In this document: positions 34,277-44,400 of the stretch, piece by piece
Position numbering within the stretch: position 1 is the first letter of the stretch
Layout of the letters: each line of letters starts with the position of its first letter
NCBI GenBank assembly: GCA_036504735.1
Contig: DASXUQ010000005.1
Span: 527,377 to 591,376, forward strand
Source of the DNA: a bacterium
Lineage (GTDB): Bacteria > Electryoneota > RPQS01
DNA length: 64,000 bases
Reading direction: 5' to 3'
Position numbers and translations under genes: made by a program
Notes under the pieces: model-generated
What the model was told of the DNA's origin: nothing
Database searches by the model: none
What the model saw: only the letters and a program-made list of their open reading frames with translations

Positions 34277-35500
34277 ATGCGGTTAACTATTGTTATAGCA
34301 ATACTTTGCACCCTTGTGTGGACCATCACGGCGGCACCGAAACCGTCCCCGAATGATCCTCAAGCGGTCTTAGACTCCCTCCGCAGGGAGATTGATCGCA
34401 TTGATCGGGAGCTGGAGGCGCGCCAAAGCCGGGAGCAGGATGTACTGCGGGACGCCGCCGCCGCGAGGCAGAGGGCGGCGCTGATTGAGCAGATGATCCA
34501 CAATCAGAGCACTCAGGTGGACGGTTTGCGCGACAGTATTGCCGCTTTAGAATCCGAAATCGCGCCGCGCAATGCCGAACTGGCCGACTTGGGCACACGC
34601 CTGATTGGACTGGAGGATGAGCAGCAGCGGATTGCCGCCTCGCTGGCCAAGTCCTTCCTTGTGGAGAGGCGGTTGACAGGCTGGGCTTCCCTCGAATTCC
34701 TCCTTGGCTCCCGCTCCTGGAGGGAATTGCTGGCCCGCCGCGAGCTGCTGAAACGGCTGCAGACGGTCGAGCGCCACTCGCTTACCGCTTTGAACTCGGT
34801 CAAAGACAGCCTGCAACTGACGGAAGGCGCGATCTTCGAGAGCGCGCGCAACCTGCGTGAGCGGCAGAGCGACCTCGAACAGTCGCGGGGACTGGCGGCC
34901 GCCAAGGAAGAGACTTATCGCGCCGACTTGCAGAAGCTCGATGCCGAGAAATCCGAATTGCAGGACCGATTGAGCGATCTGCGCCGCGAACGGAAGTCCC
35001 TCTCCGCCCGCCGCAAGGAGGTTTCCAAGGCCCAGCGCGAGATCGGACATATGATTGACCGCGCCACCGAACGCGCGCCGCTGGCCGGGACCTCGCTCGA
35101 TCTGCGCAAAGGTTCACTTCCCTGGCCGGTAGATGGCCAGGTGGTGGAGAGGTTCGGGCTGGTTCACAATCGCAAGCTGGATACCGTCACAGAGAATCCG
35201 GGAATCGAACTGTCGACCGCTGCGGATGCCTCGGTCACATCGGTCGCGGACGGGCGCGTGTCCTCGGTGACGTGGCTGCGGGGATATGGAACGGTATGCA
35301 TTGTCGAGCACCCGGGCTCCATTTACACGGTGTATGCCAAGCTCGACAAGGTTGTGGTGAAGGCGAACGAGAGTATCAAGAGCGGTGCGCTGCTGGGCCA
35401 GCCGGCCTATGATGCCGGGGCCAGGGACTACCGCGTACACTTTGAAGTATGGTCAGGGAAAGAGAAAAAGGATCCGATCGAGTGGCTGCAAGCCCGTTGA
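34277..35500 (+). CDS. EnvC-like coiled-coil protein with degenerate LytM/M23 domain
   Basis: 407 residues. Short signal peptide (RLTIVIAILCTLVWTITAA), a coiled coil from about 28 to 260 (rich in E, R, L, Q heptads), then a LytM/M23 domain (about 275-407: 'LPWPVDGQVVERFGLVHNRKL...'). The first zinc ligand motif HxGxD is replaced by N-P-G-I-E and only 'VHFEVW' remains, so the domain should be catalytically dead, as in EnvC, which activates amidases that split the septum. It starts a plus-strand run with holB, ricT and metG. Confidence 0.82.
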   Translation: MRLTIVIAILCTLVWTITAAPKPSPNDPQAVLDSLRREIDRIDRELEARQSREQDVLRDAAAARQRAALIEQMIHNQSTQVDGLRDSIAALESEIAPRNAELADLGTRLIGLEDEQQRIAASLAKSFLVERRLTGWASLEFLLGSRSWRELLARRELLKRLQTVERHSLTALNSVKDSLQLTEGAIFESARNLRERQSDLEQSRGLAAAKEETYRADLQKLDAEKSELQDRLSDLRRERKSLSARRKEVSKAQREIGHMIDRATERAPLAGTSLDLRKGSLPWPVDGQVVERFGLVHNRKLDTVTENPGIELSTAADASVTSVADGRVSSVTWLRGYGTVCIVEHPGSIYTVYAKLDKVVVKANESIKSGALLGQPAYDAGARDYRVHFEVWSGKEKKDPIEWLQAR

Positions 35501-36744
35501 AGATACCGTTCTGGTCACGCATTGTGGGGCAGAGAGAGGTGCGGGTGCATCTTGCCGGGAATCTGCGCGTAGACCATGCCGCCCATGCCGCCCTGTTCAG
35601 CGGCCCGCGCGGCATTGGCAAAGCGGCAGTTGCCCTCGAGTATGCCACTCTGCTGCTGTGTGACCGCGACGAGCTTGCACCTTGCGGCGTCTGCCCGCAG
35701 TGTATTGCATCCGCGCGGCTCCAGCACCCGGATTTGCATTTTGTGTTTCCGCTGCCGCCGGTAAAGGCAAAGAAGCGTGCCGCCGACGAGGGGGATTTCG
35801 ATACGCGCGGCGATTCGTCGGACGACGATCCGGCTAAGGCCCTTGCCGACCGTGTGGCCTTGCTAACGAACGCACTGGCGGAAGATCCTTATGCGCCGAT
35901 TGTGCTGCCCAAGGTGCGTGGCAAGAAGGATCAGGACGAATCCAAAAGCAAGATCGAGACTCTGGCGATCAAGATCCCGCAGGTTCGCGCCTTGCTGCGC
36001 GCCGCGGCGATGAAGCCGTTTCAGGCTCGGCGCAAGGTATTTGTGATTGTGCAGGCCGACTCCATGAATGAGGCGGCGCAGAACGCGCTGCTGAAGGCGC
36101 TTGAGGAGCCCGGGCCGGAGGCCTTCTTCCTGCTAACCACGGAAAACGAAACCGGGTTGCTGCCGACGATCCGCTCCCGCTGCCAGCGGGTTCGGATGGC
36201 TCCGCTGCCCCGCGAAGAGATTATTTCCGCCTTGACGGCGGAGAAGGTTCCTGCCGAGCGCGCGGAGACCGCCGCGGCATTGTCCAGCGGAAGTTTTTCG
36301 CATGCGCGTGAGCTGTCGGGCAGCGATCTGGAAACCATGCAGAGTCACGTCATTGATTATCTACGCGCCGCCGCCGTGTGCGACCCGCTCAAGCTCCCAT
36401 CGGTGACGGATGCCCTGTTGGAAACGGGCAAACTTCCGGAAAGCACGGCGCTGGAACTGCTCGGACTCTTTTTGCGTGATGTGGCGATTCGCCGTGCCAC
36501 CAACGGTCCGAGTTCTTTTCCGATCACCTTTCGCAATTTCGAGGATCCGATCAAGGCGCTGCTGGCTTCATATCCCGCGGCGGACCTTGACGAGGCGGCC
36601 AGAGCCGTTGACCAATACGCCGATTACCTGTCCCGTGGCTACACGCAGGATTTCGTACTCTACTCATTGGCCATTAGCCTGAACACCGCGCTCGGTCCAC
36701 GGACGACCACCAAGGCCAAACCAGCCCAGACCAAACATGCTTGA
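35449..36744 (+). CDS. holB: DNA polymerase III delta prime subunit (clamp loader)
   Basis: 431 residues. AAA+ clamp-loader fold: 'FWSRIVGQREVRVHLAGNL', P-loop 'GPRGIGKAAVAL', a zinc knuckle of four cysteines ending 'CGVCPQC', 'KVFVIVQADSMNEAAQNALLKALEEP' and the sensor 'TIRSRCQRVRM'. A charged insert of about 70 residues (about 115-180, 'KKRAADEGDFDTRGDSSDDDP') lengthens the usual fold. It loads the sliding clamp. ATG 35449 overlaps the previous gene by 52 bp; GTG 35482 or TTG 35497 would also leave the domain whole. Confidence 0.87.
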   Translation: MVREREKGSDRVAASPLKIPFWSRIVGQREVRVHLAGNLRVDHAAHAALFSGPRGIGKAAVALEYATLLLCDRDELAPCGVCPQCIASARLQHPDLHFVFPLPPVKAKKRAADEGDFDTRGDSSDDDPAKALADRVALLTNALAEDPYAPIVLPKVRGKKDQDESKSKIETLAIKIPQVRALLRAAAMKPFQARRKVFVIVQADSMNEAAQNALLKALEEPGPEAFFLLTTENETGLLPTIRSRCQRVRMAPLPREEIISALTAEKVPAERAETAAALSSGSFSHARELSGSDLETMQSHVIDYLRAAAVCDPLKLPSVTDALLETGKLPESTALELLGLFLRDVAIRRATNGPSSFPITFRNFEDPIKALLASYPAADLDEAARAVDQYADYLSRGYTQDFVLYSLAISLNTALGPRTTTKAKPAQTKHA

Positions 36745-37894
36745 CGTACTGGAAATAGAATTCAAGGGTCGCCGCAAAGAATATGCGTTGAACCCGATGC
36801 AATTCCCCTTTCTCGTCGGCGATATCGCTATCGTCGAGGTGGAGCGCGGGCACGACATGGGAAAGGTCAGTCACCTTGGCTGGCGGGCGGGCATGGAAAG
36901 CGACGAGACGCCGACCATCTCCGTCATTCGCAAGGCAGCAATCGCCGACTGCAAGGTGCTCGACCAGAATGCCCAACGGGAACAGGAAGCACGCGGCATA
37001 GCCCGGCAGAAGATTACCGACCACCATCTGGATATGAAACTGGTGGACGTGGAACTGCAATGGGACGGACGAAAGATGACGTTCTACTTCACCGCCGAAG
37101 GCCGTGTGGACTTCCGCGAACTGGTGAAGGACCTCGCGTCTACCTTCCGGACCCGGATTGACCTGCGGCAAATCGGCGCGCGCGACGAAACAAAACGCGC
37201 GGGCGGCTATGGCGTCTGCGGACGCCAATTGTGCTGTTCGACATTCCTGAATGAGTTCAAGCCGATCACCACTCAGATGCCGCGCGACCAGTTCCTGCCG
37301 CTTAATCCTTCCAAGCTGTCGGGAGTGTGCGGCAGATTGAAGTGCTGCCTGCGCTATGAACTCGACGTATACCGCGATTTCCAGAGATCCTGCCCCAAGG
37401 TCGGTCATCCGGTGCGCGATGAAGTCAAGGGCGATGGTGTGATCGAAAAGCTGGACGTGGTCCGCGAGCAGATTCAGGTCCGGTACGGCAGCGGCGACAC
37501 GGAGAAGTTCTCGCAGGAAGAGTTTGTGCAGATCACCAATTGGAAGCCGGAGATGCCGAAGAATGAGTGCATCTGCACCTGTGGCCGCAAGCCTGCGGCT
37601 CCTCAGGCTGCACCGGTGACCACGGTAGAAGAGCATTCGATTCCCGGCGTGCAGGTGCGCAGCGGCGAGAAGGTCAGCCTGCTTGCCGGCGGCGGCCTCG
37701 GTATGCAGTCGGGCACCAAGGGCGAGGAAATTCAGGTCGGTACGGACTTGAATGTGCCGGCCAAAGCCGCTCAGCCCAAGAAAAAGCGTAAACGCCGCCG
37801 TCACAAGAAACCCGGCGATCCGAATGCCACCGCGAAGGGCGGCGAGGACAAACCCGGCCAGGACGAGCCGGAATCGGAAGGTGATGACGAATAG
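36737..37894 (+). CDS. PSP1/RicT-family protein
   Basis: 385 residues. The PSP1 core (about 25-290) has the family cysteines in 'GGYGVCGRQLCCSTFL' and 'LSGVCGRLKCCLRYELDVY', which in Bacillus RicT take part in Fe-S binding within the RicAFT complex that tunes RNase Y and mRNA processing. A low-complexity tail (about 290-385) ends in Lys/Arg-rich then Glu/Asp-rich stretches, not part of the family. The holB-PSP1-metG order (overlap 8 bp, then 31 bp) is conserved in many bacteria and supports the call. Confidence 0.88.
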   Translation: MLDVLEIEFKGRRKEYALNPMQFPFLVGDIAIVEVERGHDMGKVSHLGWRAGMESDETPTISVIRKAAIADCKVLDQNAQREQEARGIARQKITDHHLDMKLVDVELQWDGRKMTFYFTAEGRVDFRELVKDLASTFRTRIDLRQIGARDETKRAGGYGVCGRQLCCSTFLNEFKPITTQMPRDQFLPLNPSKLSGVCGRLKCCLRYELDVYRDFQRSCPKVGHPVRDEVKGDGVIEKLDVVREQIQVRYGSGDTEKFSQEEFVQITNWKPEMPKNECICTCGRKPAAPQAAPVTTVEEHSIPGVQVRSGEKVSLLAGGGLGMQSGTKGEEIQVGTDLNVPAKAAQPKKKRKRRRHKKPGDPNATAKGGEDKPGQDEPESEGDDE

Positions 37895-37925
37895 TCTCCC
37901 ACCGACAAACCACATTGCACTCTAC

Positions 37926-39854
37926 ATGAACACTTACTACATAACCACCCCCATCTACTACGTCAACGCCGATCCGCACATCGGCACGGCCTATACCACC
38001 GTGCTCGCGGACGTCGTGGCGCGTTACCACCGGCTGCTCGGCAATCAGACGTTCTTTCTGACCGGCACCGATGAGCACGGCGATAAGATCGCGCGCAGCG
38101 CCGCGGCCAAGGGTGTTGCCCCGCAGGCCTTTGTCGACGAAATCAGCTCGCGTTTCCACACGCTGTGGCCGCAACTGCTGGTGTTTCCGGACCGCTTCAT
38201 CCGCACCACGGATCCGGATCACGTCAAGCTGGTGCAGGATGTTTTGCAGCGCGTGTATGACAGCGGCGATATTTATTTCGGCGAGTACCGTGGATTCTAT
38301 TGCACCGGCTGTGAGCGGTTCCTCACGGAAAAGGAAGTCGTCGACGGCAAGTGTCCGATCCACCAGACCCCCGTGGAGATCATCGAAGAGAAGAACTATT
38401 TCTTCAAGATGAGCCGCTACCAGGAATGGCTGATCGATCACATCAACCGCAATCCGCAGTTTATCCGTCCGGAGCGCTATCGCAATGAGGTGCTGGGGTT
38501 CTTGCGCGAGCCGCTGGAAGATTTGTGCATTTCCCGGCCCAAGTCTCGGCTAACGTGGGGCATTGAGATTCCCTTTGACCGCGACTATGTAACCTACGTG
38601 TGGTTTGACGCGCTGCTCAACTACTTGACGGGAATCGGTTATGGCACAAATCCGCAGTGGGCGGGCTACTGGAACAACGTCGAGCATCTGATCGGCAAGG
38701 ACATTCTGAAGCCGCACGCGATCTACTGGCCGACCATGTTGAAGGCGGCAGGAATCGATCCCTTCTGTCATCTGACCGTGCACGGTTATTGGAATTTCAA
38801 AGACGCGAAGATTTCCAAGTCGACCGGCAAGCCGGTAAATGTCGAACCGCTGCTGCGGGCATTCGGAGCCGACGCCGTGCGCTACTTTTTAATGCGCGAC
38901 ATGGTGGTGGGCCTCGATGCCAAGTTCACACCCGATCTGCTGGTGCAGCGCATCAACAGTGATTTGGCGAATGACCTGGGGAATTTGCTCTCGCGTATTG
39001 CCAAGCTGGTCGGCGACTATTTCGACGGCGTGATTCCCGCGCCGCCGGCCGACTGCTGCGACCTGAAGCCGATGACGGAGAACCTCGTGCGCGCGGTTCC
39101 CGACTATCTTGCCGACTTCCGCCTGCATACGCTGATTGAAGAGACCCTGCAGGTGGTGCGGGCGACCAACCGCTACTTCGAATCGTCCGCGCCCTGGGCG
39201 CTGGCCAAGACGGATAAGCAACGCTGCGGCGAAGTGTTGTATGAATGTGCCGAGACGCTGCGCATCGCCTCCGTGATTTTGTACCCCGTAATGCCGGCGA
39301 AGATGGCCGAACTTCTGGGGCGGCTCGGTGAACCGGTTGAGAATTTCCGGCTGGATGAAGCGACGGCTTGGGGACGGCTGCGCTCCGGCGCCAAGTTCGT
39401 CGCGGGCGAACCGCTCTTCCCGCGCGTGGATGAAAAACTGCTGCCGCAGATTCTGCCCGAGTTGTACTCGGGTGAACCTGTCCCGGCAACAGCGGCGGCT
39501 TCCGCGCCCAAGCAGGCAGAAGCGCCGGCCGGTCTGATTGAGATTCAGGATTTTGCCAAGGTGCAGTTGCGCGTGGCCAAGGTGATCAGCGCCGAGCGGC
39601 TGGCCAACACGGACAAGTTGCTGAAGCTGAACGTGGACGTCGGCGGCAGCACGCGGCAGATCGTCGCGGGCATCGCGCAGTTTTACAAGCCGGAGGAGAT
39701 CATCGGAAGGCTGATTATCGTGGTCGCGAATCTGAAACCCGCCAAATTGCGCGGCGAGATGTCAGAGGGCATGTTACTGGCGGCGAAAGCCGACGGCAAA
39801 TTGGTCCTGCTCACGGTGGATTCCGATATCCCAACGGGCGCGGCAATCAGTTAA
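37926..39854 (+). CDS. metG: methionyl-tRNA synthetase
   Basis: 642 residues, class I synthetase. HIGH-type motif 'ADPHIGTAY' near the start, a zinc knuckle of the CxxC...CxxH form ('CTGCERFLTEKEVVDGKCPIH'), the KMSKS loop as 'KISKST', then the anticodon-binding helices. Residues about 535-642 form a C-terminal tRNA-binding domain ('DFAKVQLRVAKV...SEGMLLAA') that promotes dimerisation. I chose ATG 37926 for 'MNTYYITTPIYYVN', the usual N-terminus; ATG 37884 in ricT is an alternative. Confidence 0.95.
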   Translation: MNTYYITTPIYYVNADPHIGTAYTTVLADVVARYHRLLGNQTFFLTGTDEHGDKIARSAAAKGVAPQAFVDEISSRFHTLWPQLLVFPDRFIRTTDPDHVKLVQDVLQRVYDSGDIYFGEYRGFYCTGCERFLTEKEVVDGKCPIHQTPVEIIEEKNYFFKMSRYQEWLIDHINRNPQFIRPERYRNEVLGFLREPLEDLCISRPKSRLTWGIEIPFDRDYVTYVWFDALLNYLTGIGYGTNPQWAGYWNNVEHLIGKDILKPHAIYWPTMLKAAGIDPFCHLTVHGYWNFKDAKISKSTGKPVNVEPLLRAFGADAVRYFLMRDMVVGLDAKFTPDLLVQRINSDLANDLGNLLSRIAKLVGDYFDGVIPAPPADCCDLKPMTENLVRAVPDYLADFRLHTLIEETLQVVRATNRYFESSAPWALAKTDKQRCGEVLYECAETLRIASVILYPVMPAKMAELLGRLGEPVENFRLDEATAWGRLRSGAKFVAGEPLFPRVDEKLLPQILPELYSGEPVPATAAASAPKQAEAPAGLIEIQDFAKVQLRVAKVISAERLANTDKLLKLNVDVGGSTRQIVAGIAQFYKPEEIIGRLIIVVANLKPAKLRGEMSEGMLLAAKADGKLVLLTVDSDIPTGAAIS

Positions 39855-39885
39855 GACGTGAACGATTGACGGAGACGGCAGCGAT

Positions 39886-41346
39886 ATGGATTTCGCACAA
39901 ACACTCGAAACTCTGGGCCGACTTGGCGGACGGCGAGCCCTCATCATAGAAAGCGGCAGCGGTAAGTATATTGCGCCGGTAGCGAAGTACTTTGAAGAGG
40001 TTGAGGTCTTATCCACTTCGGCTTCCGCCGGACGCATTGCCGCGGATATTCCTCCCAGCGTGCGGCGCACGCCCTGGCCGGGCCGGGGCGATCTTCCCTA
40101 TGACAGCGCAAGTTTCGATGCGGTATTCCTGCTGCGCGTGCTGACCTCCCGCGCGGAGTGGGCGGATATTTTGAAAGAGGCCATGCGGCTGTTGAAGCAA
40201 CGCGGACACCTTGTGGTGGCTGAAGACAGCGCCATCGCCGCCACGCAGACGCAGATTATTCTGATGGAATTGGAGAAGCTGCTCTGCGACCGCGACCATG
40301 CGCTGCTGGACGTGCCTTCTCCTTCCGTCTCGGTAGACGACATTCGCCGGGAGTTGAAATTGCTTGAGCTGAATCACTTCCGCTCGGTCGAACTTTCTCC
40401 CGATGATCTGAGTGGCGGCACCCCTTGGCAGACGCTCTTGAAGCGGGAGTGCCTGGACCGGATCAAACTTGATTTGCTGCCATCGCTCAGCCGGCTCGGC
40501 GACCGTCGCCGGGGATTTGAGCAGCGGTTAATGGACTTGAAACGCCGCATCGAGGTGTACGGTGTGGCACCGCTCGGCCTTGTGGTGCTGCATGGCGTCA
40601 AGAAGACCGTCTACGCCGCCGCCGAGGGATCCCTGTTTGCTTCGGAAATTTTGACGGCAGACGCTCCGCCGATTCTGCTTGAAGCTGAGGACGGCGAGGT
40701 CGAACTGCTGGAGCCGGAATCCGATTCGAATTCCGAAATGGAAACAATGGCGTCCGCCAAGCTCCTCTCATTGGTGATGTCCGGTGGTGAGTCCCACAGC
40801 CGGCTTGAAAAACTGGCACAGCGAATTCTGAAGGAATATGGATCACGCGCGGTGGCTGACGAACGTGATCCGCAGAAGCTGGTGGAGAATTTCGGCATCA
40901 GCGCTCCCCATGCCGCGCAGATCGTAGCCGCCTTCGAACTGGGCCGCCGCTTCTTTGCCTCCGATGAGGAGGCACCCGTGCTGCGCGGGCCGGAAGACAT
41001 TTACGCCCACACGGCGGACATGGGCAAACTCAAGCGCGAACAGTTCCGCGGCCTCTACCTTGATAACCGCCAGCGGCTGGTTGCCGATGAGGTCATTTCG
41101 ATCGGGACACTGACCAGCGCCATTTTGCACCCGCGCGAGGTCTTCCGCCCAGCCCTCACGCACCGCGCGGTTTCCGTCATTCTCGTGCACAATCATCCCA
41201 GCGGCGACTCCGAGCCTTCGGTGGAGGACATCGAGATGACGCGGCAGCTTTACGAAGCCGGACGAATTCTGGGCATTGAACTGCTCGACCACGTGATTGT
41301 CGGCGGCGACGGCTGGTTCAGTATGAAGAACGTGGATCTGATTTAA
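39886..41346 (+). CDS. methyltransferase-like domain fused to a RadC (JAMM/MPN) domain
   Basis: 486 residues. Residues 1-170 resemble a class I SAM methyltransferase: 'ALIIESGSGKYIAPVAKYFEEVEVLS' (motif I region, altered), 'LPYDSASFDAVFLLRVL' and 'EAMRLLKQRGHLVVAED'. Residues about 285-360 are the UPF0758 helical domain and about 365-486 the RadC JAB1/MPN domain, with E385, H435-x-H437 and D441 ('VHNHPSGD') intact. RadC proteins are normally about 225 residues. RadC function is unsettled; the DNA-repair name is historical. The fusion could be a modified nucleic-acid or protein-processing enzyme. The gene is whole, with no frameshift, and ends before a strong terminator. Confidence 0.85.
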   Translation: MDFAQTLETLGRLGGRRALIIESGSGKYIAPVAKYFEEVEVLSTSASAGRIAADIPPSVRRTPWPGRGDLPYDSASFDAVFLLRVLTSRAEWADILKEAMRLLKQRGHLVVAEDSAIAATQTQIILMELEKLLCDRDHALLDVPSPSVSVDDIRRELKLLELNHFRSVELSPDDLSGGTPWQTLLKRECLDRIKLDLLPSLSRLGDRRRGFEQRLMDLKRRIEVYGVAPLGLVVLHGVKKTVYAAAEGSLFASEILTADAPPILLEAEDGEVELLEPESDSNSEMETMASAKLLSLVMSGGESHSRLEKLAQRILKEYGSRAVADERDPQKLVENFGISAPHAAQIVAAFELGRRFFASDEEAPVLRGPEDIYAHTADMGKLKREQFRGLYLDNRQRLVADEVISIGTLTSAILHPREVFRPALTHRAVSVILVHNHPSGDSEPSVEDIEMTRQLYEAGRILGIELLDHVIVGGDGWFSMKNVDLI

Positions 41347-41367
41347 GTATCTTCCCCATCTGAATAG

Positions 41368-41395
41368 AAAACGCGAGCCGCAGGGCTCGCGTTTT
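41368..41395. terminator. bidirectional intrinsic terminator
   Basis: AAAACGCGAGCC, GCAG loop, GGCTCGCGTTTT: perfect 12-bp stem between the RadC fusion and the convergent C25 gene. Confidence 0.88.
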
Positions 41396-41419
41396 GTTTA
41401 TTCGATAAGGGATCGCTGC

Positions 41420-44400
41420 CTAACGCAGCAGCATCAGTTTCCGGGTCTGATCGAAAGAGCCGCTGCTGAGGCGGTACAGATACACGCCGCTGGGCAGGCC
41501 GTTCATGTTGTAGCTTCGCGTGTAGGAGCCTGCCTGTTCGAGGCGATCCACCAGCGTGGCGACCTCCTGCCCGAGCAGGTTATAGATTCTCAGCGTGGTA
41601 TGCCCCGGCTGCTTGAGGTCATAGCGGAACGTCGTCTCGCTGTTGAAGGGATTGGGATAGTTCTGCAACAGGCTGTATTCGACCGGAATGTCCTTCTTTA
41701 CCTTCGACTCGAGCCGCTCAACCGTCAACGCCACCGGCAGCACGATGGTGCCGGCGGCTGCGTTGTTGCTGATGGTCAAATTGACATGATAGGTGGCGGG
41801 GCGCAGCGTCGTAGCGTTGAAGTCAATCATCACCTCGCGCGTATTGGCGCCGGGCACGGTAGCCATCATCGGCGTGACCGTGATCCATTGGGTGTTGAAG
41901 TCCAGTTCCCAAATACCGAGGCGCGCACCGGAACTGCCGCGTACGATTCCGCCAAAGACCAGCAGAGTGCTGTTCCATGCCGGAGTGATCGCGCAGCCCG
42001 CGGAGCGGTCGCCCTGCGCGCGGTCCAACGTGGTCACAAATTGCTGATCGCCTGACACCGGATGCATCCGATACAGCAGCGAATGCCCGTTCGTTTCATC
42101 CCGCCCGAATACATAGAGATTGTATCCCAGCGGATCGGAGGCGTTCCACGCGAGACCCGTGACCTGACACTCGGTCGAGAAATGGCGCACCACCGTCCCC
42201 GTGCGGGTGAGTTCGTACACACCGCTCGCATAGTCCGCCGCAAAGAAGTGATCGCTCTGCGGGCTATACGCCAGCGCCCGGCTGGGATTCAGCGGGCTGG
42301 GCACGGTGTCCCGCGCGACGCCGTTGAGATCCACGCCGATAATCCCGTGTCCGTTCGACCCATAAATGTACTGTCCGTCGTAAGCCATGTCGAACCAGCC
42401 CATGCCGCTATCGGATGGCTGGGGAACCCGGTCCACATAGTTGCCTTCGAGGTCAAAGCGGTAGAGGTACTTCGGCCCTTCGCCATTGTTCCCGCCAGTC
42501 ACCCACCAGTAATCGCCGACAAATTCGCAGCCCCAGATCATGTTATCACCGGACAGCGACGACACGTTGACGCTGTCGAGGTAGTCCCAGGCATCGTCCA
42601 GCGGGCCACTCGCTGAATAGCTGATCCGGATCTGATAATCCAGCGGACCGTTGCCTGCATTCTGAATATTGAACGATGTCTGCGGAGGCTCCGAGGGCAA
42701 CGACACGTTGATATGATCGGTGGAAAGGGCAATCTCCGGATGCGGCAGCGCGAAGTTTATGGCCAGTGTGTCGTTCAGTTCGATGACGGTGTTGGGGTTG
42801 AGGCCGTCATTGTATCCGAACTTGTGCGCGCGGAGAACATAGGTGCCCAGCAGCACATTGGGAATGAAGTACCGGCCTTCAGCATCCGTGGTATCGCGAT
42901 ACATCTGACCGTCGATGGTGACGGCTACCGCGGACATCGGCGCGTGGGATGCGCTATCGGTGATGACTCCCGTAATGGAGCCGAAGGCGCTGCGCCCTTC
43001 GGTCGTAAAGGCGATACTGCGTCCCGCAACAAGTGTCGCCGCGCCCGGTTGCGGCTGGTTATTGAAACGGTATTCCAGTCCGACCCGGCAGCCCGGAGCT
43101 TCGATGCCGATTGTCGAATATGGGACGTCGTTGTTCGGCCCCTGCGCCTCGGCAACGTTATTATACTGGAAGAGGACGATGCCGTTGCCGTCACGGGTCG
43201 GGTAGTGCGCCGGGTCAAGCAGCACGATTTCGAACTGCTCGGTCTGCGCGAAACTGTAGCCGTCGTTGCAGGCCTGCGCTTTCCACTGAATGACGTAGGC
43301 GTTGGTGTCCGCATCGTAGTGAGCCCACACGCCGTTTCCGGTCCCCTGTGTTTTCAGATCATCCCAGAAGGGAGCCAGCAATGCGTCGGGGGCCTGCTCG
43401 CCGGGGATCGAGTAGTTCCGGAACTGGTCCATGTCATGCTGATCGCCGAATGCCGCCCAACCGTTGGAGCAGATCGTGATCTGATTGTAGGTCTGGCCGT
43501 AGAAGGTGAACGCGAAGGGCAAGTTGCGCGCGGTGGAATAGGTCGGACCTCCCGCCGATTCTTCGCCCGGGTCATTGAGGTTCAGATTCTCCCCTACTCC
43601 ATTCTGCGAGATGTCTATGTAGCGGTATGTGGGATGCATCTCATAGCTGACATCGGTATTGTCATAGGCATAGTAGCCGAAGGAGTCGGGGCCGGTGGGG
43701 TCGGTGGGCGAGATCTGGCCCAGCGAAAGCGTAAAGAACACGGTGTCGATGTAGCCGCCGCCCGTCGTTAGAATCAGCATCATGCGCGCGGGAAATCCGC
43801 GATAGGTGAGGGGGTTGCAGGCAACCGGGAATTCGTGTCCCGCATTGTTGCCCGTGCCTTGGACCGCGATATTCCCGAACGGCTGCGCGTCGAGGCCGCA
43901 GGTTACGAAACTCGTGGTCGAGCGGAGGACGCCGGTCACATTGTCCAGGGCCAGATCGCCTTCGTTGCGAATCGTGACTTGCAGCGAGGCATTTTCATTG
44001 GGATCCAGCCGGCCATTACCGTCTCCCCCCACCACAGTTTCGTTTTGGAACAGCGCGTGTCCGGCCTTGCAAATCAACCGCACGGAACTGTGAGTCGTAT
44101 TGCTGCCGGTGGTCAGCGCAAACGACAGGACCACTTCCTCATTTTCCTGCATATCAGGCGCAACGGAGATGCGGAACGGCGCGGCTGCCAGTGCAGTATC
44201 GCCCGGCGCAATCACCGGATAGGCACGCGTTCCATTCACCACGGTTACGTCCGTGTTATCCACGGTGAGCACCGCTTGCCCCGCCGCCGAGGTTTGAGTG
44301 GTGCCGAAATTGCGCATGGCAACGGACAGGTCAATGATCTCGCCGGGGTTCAGGATGCCGTTGGAATTGCCCTGCGTTCCCCCGCCGTTATCATCATCCA

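Noticed and set aside
36674-37915. 413-residue minus-strand frame over the PSP1 gene
   Set aside because: The PSP1 cysteine blocks and operon overlaps on the plus strand are clear; the antisense translation is low in complexity.
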